A DNA stretch of 64,000 bases from a bacterium (GTDB lineage Bacteria; 4484-113; JAFGCY01), in the NCBI GenBank assembly GCA_016932385.1, contig JAFGCY010000084.1, positions 1 to 64,000 on the forward strand, given 5' to 3'. The notes under the pieces are model-generated. The model was not told where the DNA came from. It worked only from the letters and a program-made list of their open reading frames with translations, and did no database searches. Positions 41,467-50,200 of this stretch are shown here, piece by piece (the first letter of the stretch is position 1; every line of letters begins with the position of its first letter). A program made the position numbers and the translations under genes.

Positions 41467-42681
41467 TTACAACTGCAGGGCCTGGCGTACGGCGTCAACT
41501 TTATCCAACCGCTCCCAGGGCAGATCGAGATCCGTCCGCCCGAAATGGCCGTAGGCGGCGGTCTGGGCATAGATCGGTCTCAACAGCTCGAGCTGGTTGA
41601 TGATCGCCTGCGGCCGAAAGTCGAAAATCTCCCGGCTTTCCACCATTGCGGCGATGACCGCTTCATCGACAATGCCCGTGCCGAATGTCGTCACCGACAG
41701 GCTCGTCGGATGAGCACGGCCGATGGCATAACTCACCTGCAACTCCAGCCGGTCCGCGGCGCCGGCGGCAACCAGGTTCTTGGCTACGTACCGGGCGTAG
41801 TAGCTGGCGGACCGGTCGACCTTGGACGGATCCTTGCCGGAGAACGCTCCGCCGCCATGCCGGCACATGCCGCCATAGGTGTCCACGATGATCTTGCGAC
41901 CGGTCACGCCGCTGTCCGCTTCGGGACCACCGGCAATAAACCGACCGGTTGGATTTACCAGAAATTCCACGTTGTGATGATCGCTGCCGGGCCAGAGGTG
42001 CTTGGGAATACAATCCAGGAAGACGTGTTCGTACAACTCGCGCCTGAGCAGCCGGTAGGAGACGTCCTCGACATGCTGGGTGCTGATTAACACAGTATTC
42101 AATTCGCGTGGCGTGAATCCCTCGTAGGCCAACGTCACCTGGGTTTTGCCGTCGGGCAGCAGCATCGGCAAGCGGTCGTCCTTGCGCACTTCCGCCAGCC
42201 GTCGCGCCAGCAAGTGAGCCAGGTGGATCGGCAGCGGCATATAGCTACCTTCGGCAATCGACTCGCTTTCAGTACAGGCGAAGCCGAACATCAAGCCCTG
42301 GTCACCGGCGCCACGGGCGTCGAGCGGATCGCTGGATCCTTCGCGGGTTTCCATCGAATGCCCCACACCCTGCCAGATGTCGGGGCTCTGCTCGTCGATG
42401 CTGACCAGCACCGCGCAGGAGTGCGCCGAGAAACCCTGGCTTTGGTTGTAGCCGATCCCGGCTAGCGTGCGCCGCACCACGTCGGCGACGTGGCAGTAAT
42501 GCGCCGTGGTGATCTCGCCCATCACCAGCACCATACCGGTGGTGGCCGCCACCTCACAGGCCACGCGTGCCTGCGGGTCATGGGCGATGATGTCATCGAG
42601 GATGGCATCGGAGATCATGTCGCAAACCTTGTCTGGATGCCCCTCGGTCACGCTTTCGCTGGTAAACAGATAGCCGCTCAT
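41467..42681 (-). CDS. metK: S-adenosylmethionine synthetase
   Basis: This 404-residue enzyme makes SAM from methionine and ATP. Signatures are [16 protein letters not shown], the hexapeptide-like [31 protein letters not shown] and the glycine-rich [16 protein letters not shown] loop. Length is typical (about 385-405). Strong GGAGGAG precedes the ATG. It follows rpe and the PASTA gene on the same strand. There is no room for a SAM riboswitch in the 63-base gap, and I see none. Confidence 0.97.
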   Translation of the reverse strand: MSGYLFTSESVTEGHPDKVCDMISDAILDDIIAHDPQARVACEVAATTGMVLVMGEITTAHYCHVADVVRRTLAGIGYNQSQGFSAHSCAVLVSIDEQSPDIWQGVGHSMETREGSSDPLDARGAGDQGLMFGFACTESESIAEGSYMPLPIHLAHLLARRLAEVRKDDRLPMLLPDGKTQVTLAYEGFTPRELNTVLISTQHVEDVSYRLLRRELYEHVFLDCIPKHLWPGSDHHNVEFLVNPTGRFIAGGPEADSGVTGRKIIVDTYGGMCRHGGGAFSGKDPSKVDRSASYYARYVAKNLVAAGAADRLELQVSYAIGRAHPTSLSVTTFGTGIVDEAVIAAMVESREIFDFRPQAIINQLELLRPIYAQTAAYGHFGRTDLDLPWERLDKVDAVRQALQL

Positions 42682-42744
42682 AGCTCCTCCGGTCGTTTTC
42701 CCGCACCGCCGCCCGTTGGGCCGGCTCAGCCGCCGGCATGCTTG

Positions 42745-43392
42745 TCAGGCAAGAGATTGTACGCGATTTACGAATTCCTCGGGTTGAGGGCAGGTAAAAA
42801 ATGCCTTGCCGGCGACAACAATGTCCACGCCGATCGCGGACAACTCGTCGATATTGTTCTGATTGACTCCGCCGTCCACCTGGATCGTGAAGACCAGCTC
42901 GTTCTCCTCGCGATAGGCATTGAGTTGCTCGATCTTGGCATACATCTGCTCGATAAACGGCTGTCCGGCGAAGCCCGGGTCGACGCTCATGATCAGCACA
43001 TTGGCGACAAGCGGCAGCACATGCTCCACCGCGGTCAGCGGTGTTTGGGGGTTCAGCACGACGGAGGGTCGCATGTCGTGCTCGCGGATCAAACTGATCA
43101 GCCGCGGAGCGAAGCGGGTCGCCTCGATCTGGAAGCTCAGCAGCTTGATATCCAGGCCAGTCAGCGGTTCCACGTAATCCGCCGGATTGGTGACCATCAG
43201 ATGAACATCGAACGGCAGTTTGGTGTGGCGCCGCGCCGCTTTGACCAGCGGCGGCCCGAAAGTCAGGTTGGGTACGAAGTGGCCGTCCATGATGTCGAAG
43301 TGCACCATGTCGCAACCCGTGCCTTCCAGGTGCTTGAGGCAAGTGCTCAGATCGGCCAGGTCGGCGGCCAGAATCGAGGGGGAGATTCTCAT
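42745..43392 (-). CDS. rpe: Ribulose-phosphate 3-epimerase
   Basis: This 215-residue TIM barrel interconverts ribulose 5-phosphate and xylulose 5-phosphate. Landmarks are ISPSILAADLADL, MVHFDIMDGHFVPNLTFGP (metal His/Asp), FDVHLMVTNP, MSVDPGFAGQPFI and IQVDGGVNQNNI. The ATG overlaps the stop of the PASTA gene (ATGA). PASTA-rpe adjacency is common in bacteria, where rpe sits in the stk1/rsgA cluster, although the kinase is not here. Confidence 0.97.
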   Translation of the reverse strand: MRISPSILAADLADLSTCLKHLEGTGCDMVHFDIMDGHFVPNLTFGPPLVKAARRHTKLPFDVHLMVTNPADYVEPLTGLDIKLLSFQIEATRFAPRLISLIREHDMRPSVVLNPQTPLTAVEHVLPLVANVLIMSVDPGFAGQPFIEQMYAKIEQLNAYREENELVFTIQVDGGVNQNNIDELSAIGVDIVVAGKAFFTCPQPEEFVNRVQSLA

Positions 43393-44390
43393 AGCCGTTC
43401 CTCGCGGAAGGGGTGCTCCATGTCGTTGATGAAAATGTAGACCACCGCGCGTCCCGACAGGTCGAGCTGCTGGTTGACCACGAAATCCGCCTTGTGCACT
43501 TCCTCGTACACCACGCTGCCGCCGGGCGAATGATCGTCGAAGACTTTGATCTTGACACGCTGGTCGTCCGGTCCCGGCGGAACCGGAATTCGGACTGTGA
43601 CCGATCGCTCGTTGCGCTCCATCAGCGTGGTCGCCAGAGCCACCTGCAACTCCACGCTCGCTCCCAGCTGCACTTCCTCGCCGGCCCCCGGATTCTGGTG
43701 GATCACGGTCGTGCCGGGCACGGTATCGTCGGCGATGTACTCCACTTTGGCCAGGTGCAGATTGGCATTTACGAGCATTGCCTCAGCCTGGGCCAGCACC
43801 TGGCCGCCCAGATTGGGCATCTCGACCGCGGGCAGGTTCTCGTGGTCCGCCACCACGAGATCCACGGGAATCGAACTGGAAAACTCCGTAGCCGGCGCCG
43901 GATTCTGACTGATCACCTGGCCGGCGGTGACATCGGGACGGTAGATTTTCGTGATCTTGCCGATCAGCAGGTCCGTCGCCATCAGTTCCTGGGTCGCATC
44001 GTTCAAGGCCCGGCCGGTCAGGTCCGGCACGATGAAGCTGGCCTTGCCCAGGCTGATCCACAGCTTGATCCGCTTGCGCTTGGTCTTGCTGCGGGCCGGC
44101 GGGTCTTGCTTGAAGACCACTCCCGCCGGTTGCGTATCGTTGTGCTGCCGCTGGATCGATTTGGCCTGGGCCACCAAGCCCACGTCGTGCAGCAGGCTCT
44201 GCGCTTCCGTCTCGGTCTTACCGACCATGTCGGGGACCTCGATCACCTCGCCGCTGCTCAGCCAGTCGCTGGAAACCATCCGCACCAGGCTGTAGGCCAC
44301 CAACCCGATCAACACCACCACGGCCAGGAAAAGCGAGACCACGACAACCTGCGCAACCAGCTTTGCCCTGTTTTTACTCCGCGTAGCCAC
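43389..44390 (-). CDS. Membrane-anchored PASTA-repeat protein
   Basis: This 333-residue protein has a short basic cytoplasmic tail, one TM segment (VVVVSLFLAVVVLIGLVAYS), and three PASTA repeats (about 50-115, 116-185, 190-255: EVPDMVGKTETEAQSLLHD, IVPDLTGRALNDATQELMA, EMPNLGGQVLAQAEAMLVN). A beta-rich C-terminal domain (VTVRIPVPPGPDDQRVKIKV) follows. PASTA repeats bind peptidoglycan or beta-lactams. There is no kinase domain, unlike PknB/StkP. The GTG start has TAGAAT 9 bases upstream. It heads the rpe-metK group. Confidence 0.88.
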   Translation of the reverse strand: MATRSKNRAKLVAQVVVVSLFLAVVVLIGLVAYSLVRMVSSDWLSSGEVIEVPDMVGKTETEAQSLLHDVGLVAQAKSIQRQHNDTQPAGVVFKQDPPARSKTKRKRIKLWISLGKASFIVPDLTGRALNDATQELMATDLLIGKITKIYRPDVTAGQVISQNPAPATEFSSSIPVDLVVADHENLPAVEMPNLGGQVLAQAEAMLVNANLHLAKVEYIADDTVPGTTVIHQNPGAGEEVQLGASVELQVALATTLMERNERSVTVRIPVPPGPDDQRVKIKVFDDHSPGGSVVYEEVHKADFVVNQQLDLSGRAVVYIFINDMEHPFREERL

Positions 44391-44399
44391 TATCCAATT

Positions 44400-44405
44400 A
44401 TTCTA
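44400..44405 (-). promoter_or_regulatory. -10 hexamer TAGAAT, leaderless type
   Basis: On the minus strand TAGAAT ends 9 bases before the GTG at 44390. Confidence 0.4.
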
Positions 44406-44467
44406 GCTTATCTAGGCGTATTGCGACTAGAGAGCGAGGAATGGTGGTCTCGTCGGGAAGGCCAACC

Positions 44468-45340
44468 CTAGTCCGTCGTGAAGCTCCACTCGACTTCCCA
44501 GGGAAAATCGTCGATGGTCGCGGTGACGGACACGCGGAACTCGTGGCCGCTGGGCAGCGGATCCTCGGGGATCAACGCGATCAGCTGCTCAAGATCCCAT
44601 TCCTTCAGGAACGGGTACCCGGGCCACTGCCGGTAGCACTTGATCTCACGGCTGGTATCGAGGTCCAGCACGAACGCACCCACGGAGTTGATCTTGTGAC
44701 CGATATCGCCGAAGAACTCCACCGTAATGGGAATGCCGAGTTCTTCGTCATCGGTGATCGGATGGGGAATTTCGCGTTTGTACTGCGTCGGCACGTTCTT
44801 CATCCCCGGCGCCGGAAAAACCACCGCCCCCCGTGCCGCTGCGGCGCCTTTGACGCGGCCGCTGTTTACGTCCATTACCTGATACTCGCCCTCGGATCCG
44901 AAACCGACGTAATACAAGTTGGGATCCAGCACGCCCAGCCGGTGGTAGAAGGTCCGCATCCAGTAGTCGATTGCTTCGGTGGGGGTTACGCCCTGGTAAA
45001 TGATGCTGTTGGCGCCGGCTTTCGCTCCGATGACCGAATAGCCGGGCAGGGCCGGATCCTCACCGTGCGCCGATAACCCGACTTCCTTCAGGCTGATGTC
45101 ATTGAGAGCCAGGTAATGGGCGTGATACTGGCAGTCCAGGGACAGCGCGTCCTCCAGGTCGACGGATTGGACCGCCGCCAGCTGCCGGTATGTATTGAAC
45201 CGCTCCAGCGCGGATTGGGCTGCGGCTTGATTGATGGTGACCTCGCTGCTCGACAACCCCCCGCCGCCACCGCAAGCGGCCAAGGCAGCCATCACGAGGA
45301 CTAGCCAGATTGCCCGGGTCAAACCATCCCGCCTATCCAT
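44468..45340 (-). CDS. CAP/SCP-like domain lipoprotein
   Basis: This 290-residue lipoprotein (lipobox MAALAAC followed by a glycine run) has a CAP-superfamily core: ARFNTYRQLAAVQSVDLEDA-like helix, QYHAHYLALN, GLSAHGEDPAL, YWMRTFYHRLGVLDPNLYYV and GFGSEGEY. The His, Glu and Tyr at these places are those that line the CAP cavity. The last 90 residues form an additional beta domain (HEFRVSVTATIDDFPWEVEW). CAP proteins in bacteria are secreted and mostly of unknown activity. The start follows TATACT by 8 bases. Confidence 0.8.
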   Translation of the reverse strand: MDRRDGLTRAIWLVLVMAALAACGGGGGLSSSEVTINQAAAQSALERFNTYRQLAAVQSVDLEDALSLDCQYHAHYLALNDISLKEVGLSAHGEDPALPGYSVIGAKAGANSIIYQGVTPTEAIDYWMRTFYHRLGVLDPNLYYVGFGSEGEYQVMDVNSGRVKGAAAARGAVVFPAPGMKNVPTQYKREIPHPITDDEELGIPITVEFFGDIGHKINSVGAFVLDLDTSREIKCYRQWPGYPFLKEWDLEQLIALIPEDPLPSGHEFRVSVTATIDDFPWEVEWSFTTD

Positions 45341-45348
45341 CACAGATT

Positions 45349-45354
45349 AGTATA
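45349..45354 (-). promoter_or_regulatory. -10 hexamer TATACT, leaderless type
   Basis: On the minus strand TATACT ends 8 bases before the ATG at 45340. Confidence 0.5.
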
Positions 45355-45401
45355 CCCGCGCAAGTATCGGGCTATGGTAATTTAGCGGCAACTTCCCCGG
45401 C

Positions 45402-45662
45402 CTAGATACTGACCTCAAAAGCTCCGCGGCCGCTTGGTACCGCGGGTGTCGTATCGGTTACCAGCAGCATCCGGCACTTGAAACAGGTGTTCATTTTGAT
45501 ATCCAGCGCCGAGAGCTTTTCACCGCAATGCGGGCAGCTAGTGAGTTCGGCAGTTGGCACGGCGGCGGCGGCCGGTTCCTCGGCAACCGCCGGCGGCGGT
45601 TCCGGGGTGGTGGCAGGCACGTAACCCGGCACCGGAAGTAAATCAGTGTTGTTGCGACCCAT
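45402..45662 (-). CDS. Small zinc-ribbon protein
   Basis: This 86-residue protein has a Pro/Ala-rich N-terminal half and a zinc ribbon made from CPHCGEKL and CFKC, 17 residues apart (CxxC...CxxC). It is probably cytosolic and a protein or nucleic-acid partner. The frame stays open far upstream to 46151, but that extension overlaps the GlsB-type gene and looks non-coding. The ATG at 45662 follows a purine-rich stretch (GGAGAGGAAGAAGAGAG). A TATAAT near 45829 on the minus strand could give a 150-base leader. Confidence 0.65.
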   Translation of the reverse strand: MGRNNTDLLPVPGYVPATTPEPPPAVAEEPAAAAVPTAELTSCPHCGEKLSALDIKMNTCFKCRMLLVTDTTPAVPSGRGAFEVSI

Positions 45663-45871
45663 CTCTCTTCTTCCTCTCCTAACTCCCCTGCCATCTGCCG
45701 TCAACAAGCACGACGGCGCTCCCATCATCACCGTGGTTGGACTCACGATCAAGCTGTCGGTTCCCGAAATCCAGAAAAGACCACCGGCACATTCGTAGTG
45801 CAACGGGACAGCCCGATTATACGCGGTTCCGACTGCGGTACGGTTTTCAAACGAGACAACAATCCGGCGGT

Positions 45872-46141
45872 TCAGTGCTGTTGGATCGCCGAAAACAGCC
45901 CGACGACCACGATACTGCCTATGATGGACCACGCCAGCGGGAACATCCTGGCACCCAGGTTTATCGGCAACAACAGGGGTAATCCGAAGAAACCGGCAAT
46001 CCACTGGCCGACGATCGCCCCGACGAATCCCAGCACGATCAGCACGACGATATTCACCCGCTTGGCGCCCATGATTTGCGCGGCAACAAAACCGCAGACT
46101 CCGGCGATAACCAACAAAAGCAGTATATTGACTAAATTCAC
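45872..46141 (-). CDS. GlsB/YeaQ/YmgE family membrane protein
   Basis: This 89-residue protein with three hydrophobic segments fits the transglycosylase-associated (GlsB/YeaQ/YmgE) family in size and glycine pattern (GFVAAQIMGAKRVNIVVLIV, GFVGAIVGQWIAG). These are stress-associated envelope proteins of unclear function. The start is GTG at 46141, with TAAAAT 8 bases upstream. Confidence 0.8.
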   Translation of the reverse strand: MNLVNILLLLVIAGVCGFVAAQIMGAKRVNIVVLIVLGFVGAIVGQWIAGFFGLPLLLPINLGARMFPLAWSIIGSIVVVGLFSAIQQH

Positions 46142-46149
46142 CAGTCAGC

Positions 46150-46155
46150 ATTTTA
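46150..46155 (-). promoter_or_regulatory. -10 hexamer TAAAAT, leaderless type
   Basis: On the minus strand TAAAAT ends 8 bases before the GTG at 46141. Confidence 0.4.
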
Positions 46156-46248
46156 GCCGATTTTCACTCTAGGAAACAATGGTTGCGGCTTCTGAGCCGG
46201 ACTGCGTCAAAAGGACCGGAACGGCGCTACCGATTAAAACTCGCGGCA

Positions 46249-47058
46249 TCAGGTTTGGGTGCGGATGCTGCGCGTCTTTCTTTCCGGCCGCGGATCCGCT
46301 TCGGTATTCTCGATCTCCTCGGCCCGTTCGGCCAGCATCTGCCTGAGCTCAGCATCGACCAGGCCCGCCTTTTCACAGGCCGGCCACAGCGTGGTTTGAA
46401 ACTCGCTCAGTTGCGGCTTGATCTTAAGCAACTTGATCGATTCCTCCACGTCGCGGCGCTCGGCCCGGCCTTCCAGCAGCAGGTACATCAGGTTGACGCG
46501 CTGCCACTTGGCCGGCCCCAGGATTTCGCTGGGCTCGGTCAACAAGGCTTCATAGGCGCGCGTCAGCATCTCCCGATCCTGATGGGCAAACGCCCAGCCG
46601 GCGACGTGATGCCAGTCGCGGTCATCCAGCTTGTCAGGTGGAAGCTGGGCCAGCTGTGCGCGCAATTCATCGCCGGTCAACGGTTCCAAGCCGTCCATAT
46701 GCGCGTGCATGCGAATGTAAAACACGCGCCGGGCTTTCTCGATCCGCGCTGCTTCGAATTGTGCGGGCCGGCTAAGATGTGCCAGGGCCCGTCGATAGCT
46801 TGCGCTGTTCCAATTGTTGTCACCGGCCGGGTGCCACTGCCACCAGTACTCCAGATAATCCAGGTTGACCTCTGCTGCTTCGACCGCCTCCGGCGAAAGT
46901 CCGCTGGCGGCCAGGTCGACTCGGGCTTCCGCAAGTAAATCCCGGGCCTTAACCATCTGGAGGTTGTGGATCGCCGTGACAATCGGCTGAATCCACCTTT
47001 TCTTCCATTCCAGTTCCGCGGCAGCCGCTTCTTCGTTCGGCGCACTTTGGTTGATCAC
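46249..47058 (-). CDS. Helical protein of unknown function
   Basis: This 269-residue, mostly helical soluble protein has no signal or TM segment. The helix-turn-helix pairs (VKARDLLAEARVDLAASGLS, DREMLTRAYEALLTEPSEIL, EESIKLLKIKPQLSEF) resemble TPR-like or alpha-solenoid packing. I recognise no family. The GTG start has GGAGGG about 12 bases upstream, a long spacing, so a later start is possible. Confidence 0.65.
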   Translation of the reverse strand: MINQSAPNEEAAAAELEWKKRWIQPIVTAIHNLQMVKARDLLAEARVDLAASGLSPEAVEAAEVNLDYLEYWWQWHPAGDNNWNSASYRRALAHLSRPAQFEAARIEKARRVFYIRMHAHMDGLEPLTGDELRAQLAQLPPDKLDDRDWHHVAGWAFAHQDREMLTRAYEALLTEPSEILGPAKWQRVNLMYLLLEGRAERRDVEESIKLLKIKPQLSEFQTTLWPACEKAGLVDAELRQMLAERAEEIENTEADPRPERKTRSIRTQT

Positions 47059-47089
47059 TGCTGGCTATCCCTCCACTGTCGGACATGTA

Positions 47090-47128
47090 GTGGCGGGCGT
47101 CCATTGGGTGCTGGGCCATGCCCGCCAC
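47090..47128. repeat. Inverted repeat GTGGCGGGC...GCCCGCCAC
   Basis: Two perfect 9-bp arms (47090-47098 and 47120-47128) enclose 21 bases in the gap between the TamB-like gene and the next minus-strand gene. No T-run follows. It could be a transcription attenuator or part of a REP-like family. Confidence 0.45.
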
Positions 47129-47231
47129 CATTTACTCACCTGTTTGATAATAACCCGGAGCGGAAATTATTTCATCCGCGACGGGCGGCTGGAAATTCCG
47201 GGGGTCCGTTCATGCACCGCTCAGGCCTAAG

Positions 47232-50200
47232 CTAGAACCGCGTGTTCCAGGTGAACATGAACTCACTGCCGGAGCCGCGGAACTCGCTTTGCTGGAAGTT
47301 GAGTTCCAACTCGACGTTGTTGTAGCGATTGCCGACGCGTTGCTCGAGAATCCTGTACTTCACGCCGTATTCCTCGGTCATATTCGCTTCCGTAAAAAAG
47401 TCGCGGTAATAGGTCACGCTGAAACCGGGCGTAAGTTCCTTCTCCAGGTCCATGTAGTACGGATTGTCTTCGTCGCCGGAGCCCCCGAAGCGGAAGGCTT
47501 CCAGGTTCAGTTCATCCTCGATGTAACGGCTGATGAAGCTGGAGCCGAAGGCCAGCAGTTCCTCCTGGGCAAACTGCTGCAGGTCACCGGATCCGGTCAG
47601 CATGTCCGCCGCGCCGCCGAGCAGGTATTGCAAGATTTTGTCCTCCGGCAGCGATGGTTCGCTGGACAGCTTGACGGCTTCGGCCGGCTCGCTGGATGGA
47701 TCGAGCTTGTGGTTGGCAAAGGAGAAATACACCAGCAGGTCACGCCGCGTTCCCGCCGCGCCGCCACCGCTGGATCCGCCCTGGTTGAGGCTGGCGAGTT
47801 CCGTGTCCGCCAACACGCGCGGCAACTCCAACACAGCCGTAGCCGTCAGGTACGGGTACATGTCGCCGGGTTCGTTGGTAAAAGTCAGGCGGTTACCGCC
47901 TGTCTGCAGTCGTACGATATGGCGGTACAACCGCATGGAACCCTTGGGCAGTTCCAGCGAACCCTCAACGCGCAAGGCGTCCGGATTACTGCGATCCCAG
48001 ATACCGGGCACGCCGCGCAGCGTGATCGCGCCGACCACATTCGTTTTCAAATCCAGGTTGGTGGGGTTGCTGCCGCGGTCATAGAGAAACTCGGTACCGT
48101 CGTTAAAGGCAATGCGCAGGCCGTCTCGCGGGCTGAAGCGGAACGGCGCCGGTTGCGATTCACCCGTGCGCTCCTTCGGTTTGGCCATCGACACGGATGA
48201 GCCCTTGCCGGGGTTGCTGATCCCCACCGAGCCACTGATTTCCAGCCGGTGGCCCGCCGCGGGGCGATCCGGCGCGCTGACCTGGATCGTGCCGCCCACC
48301 CAGCCCGCGAAATTGACCGGCAGCTCGTCGCCCGCGCCCAGCCGCGCGGGATCGGTCGCAGCGGTGTCGATGTAGATATACTCCTGGCCGCCCAGGTCGA
48401 TGGTCACCGAGCCGTTCTTGAGTTGGAAGGGGCTGAGCCGGATACCGCCCCCGCCCGTAATAATCGCCGCACCCTGCGCGCCGCTGCCGCCGGCCGGAGT
48501 CAGGCGCAGGCGGTTGATCGTGAAATCGCCGGGCACGAAGTCGATCTCCCCGCTGGCGTTCTCGATCAAGGCCAGATAAGGCGAGACCTGCGGCAGGCGG
48601 TTCAGGTCGAAGGTGACGTTGCCGCTCAGTTCGGGATTGGAGCTGGTTCCCGTTAGGTGCACGTTGCGGCAGGTGATGACGCCGCCCGGCACATATTGGC
48701 GCTGGGCTTCGGGGAGCAGCTGGGCGACGTTATCGAGGTCAAAGTCCTGGCTGCCCACGGTCACGTCGAGCGGCAGTCCGCGCTGCGTCCCCCCCGCTTC
48801 GAACACGGCCAGGTCCAGTTGGGCCGTCAGGTGCAGCGAATTCTGGCCCGACGTCAGCTGGCAGCGTTGCAGACGCAGCTTGTCGCTCTTGATGCTCGCC
48901 TCGGCTTCCAGGGCGTCGAAACGGATGGAACCGGCCCCGACCGCGCCGCCCACATTGCGGGCGTCGACCGTCAATTCCGGGTACTTGCCGCGGCCCGAGC
49001 CGAGTTCGAGGTCCAGGGCCAGCCGGCCGTTCAACGCGGGGATCTCCGGCGGCAAGAAGGGTGTCAGCAGGCCGAGGTCCAGCGAAGAGGCCTTGGCGCT
49101 AAGCTGGTACTGCCCGGGCGCCGGACCCAGTTGCCCGTTGGCGGTCAGATTGGTCCCCTGCGCCTGGACGCTGGCCGCGGTGATTTTCGTGACGCCGCCG
49201 CTAGTGCTCAATGTGGCCTGGGCCTGCGAGATGTCCGTGCCGTGGAAACGTCCGTTCTTCAGACTCAGTTGGCCGCTGGCCGAGTAGCCCCCGCTGTTGC
49301 CGCTGATTTCAACCGCGCCGTTGAGCAAGCCGGTCAGCCCCGCGAGCAGCTCATTGCCGGCCAACGGGGTCAGCACGGCAATATCGAACTCCTGCACGTC
49401 GATATCCGCCGTGTATGCCAACGGTTCGTAAGCGGCGTTGCCGGTCAGACTGATGCGCCCTTCGGTGCTGGTCACTTCGAACAGGCCCACCTTGGCCTGC
49501 TTCAGGTCCGCCGTGGCGTTCAACCGAGCGCTGGAGAAGGCGTGGCCTTCGACCTGGCCGGAGCCGCTGGTATAGCTGATCTCGGCCTGCGGATCGGCCA
49601 AGTCGCCGGTCAGGCGAACCTTCAACGGACCGCTCGATTTAATTTCCAGCGGCGGACGAATGTGCGTCGATTTCGCGCCCGATTGGTCGTCGACCGGCTG
49701 GATCGCCGCCAGCACGCTGAACAGGTTGAAGTCCAGGCTGGAAAACTCCAGGTTGCTGCCGGCTTGGCCCAGCGTACCGCCCGCCGTAAAGTGGTTGCCG
49801 TCGAAGATGAAGTGCCCGTCTGTGATGCTGACCGACTGGCCGCCCTGGTAGATCAGGTCGGCCTGGGCCTCGTGAACGGCATAGGCCCGGCGCGCTCCGT
49901 CGAAGACCAGTTGGTCCGCCGTTACGCTTCCCGTCACATCGGGCGCGCTGAAGGTTCCGCCGACCTCGGCGTTCAGCGACGCCTGGCCACGTACCCGCGG
50001 ATCCCCGCTGAACCGGCCCAGGTCCACGTCAGTGGCCGCCAGAGTACCCTGGATTTTCTCCTTGGCGAAATCCACCTTGCCGGTGAATTCCGCCGTTGTC
50101 TCCTGCCAGGTCAGCTGGGCGGTAACCGGGGCGAATCCTTCGCGGTAATGCCCCTGGGCATTGAAGACGAGCGGGTTTTCCGAATGCTGGCTCTTGACCT

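Noticed and set aside
42682-42744. SAM riboswitch in front of metK
   Set aside because: The 63-base gap after the rpe stop shows no SAM-type helices and has a plain Shine-Dalgarno.
45402-46151. Long N-terminal extension of the zinc-ribbon protein
   Set aside because: It overlaps the GlsB-type gene and its sequence is unlike a real protein; a purine-rich ribosome site marks the ATG at 45662.
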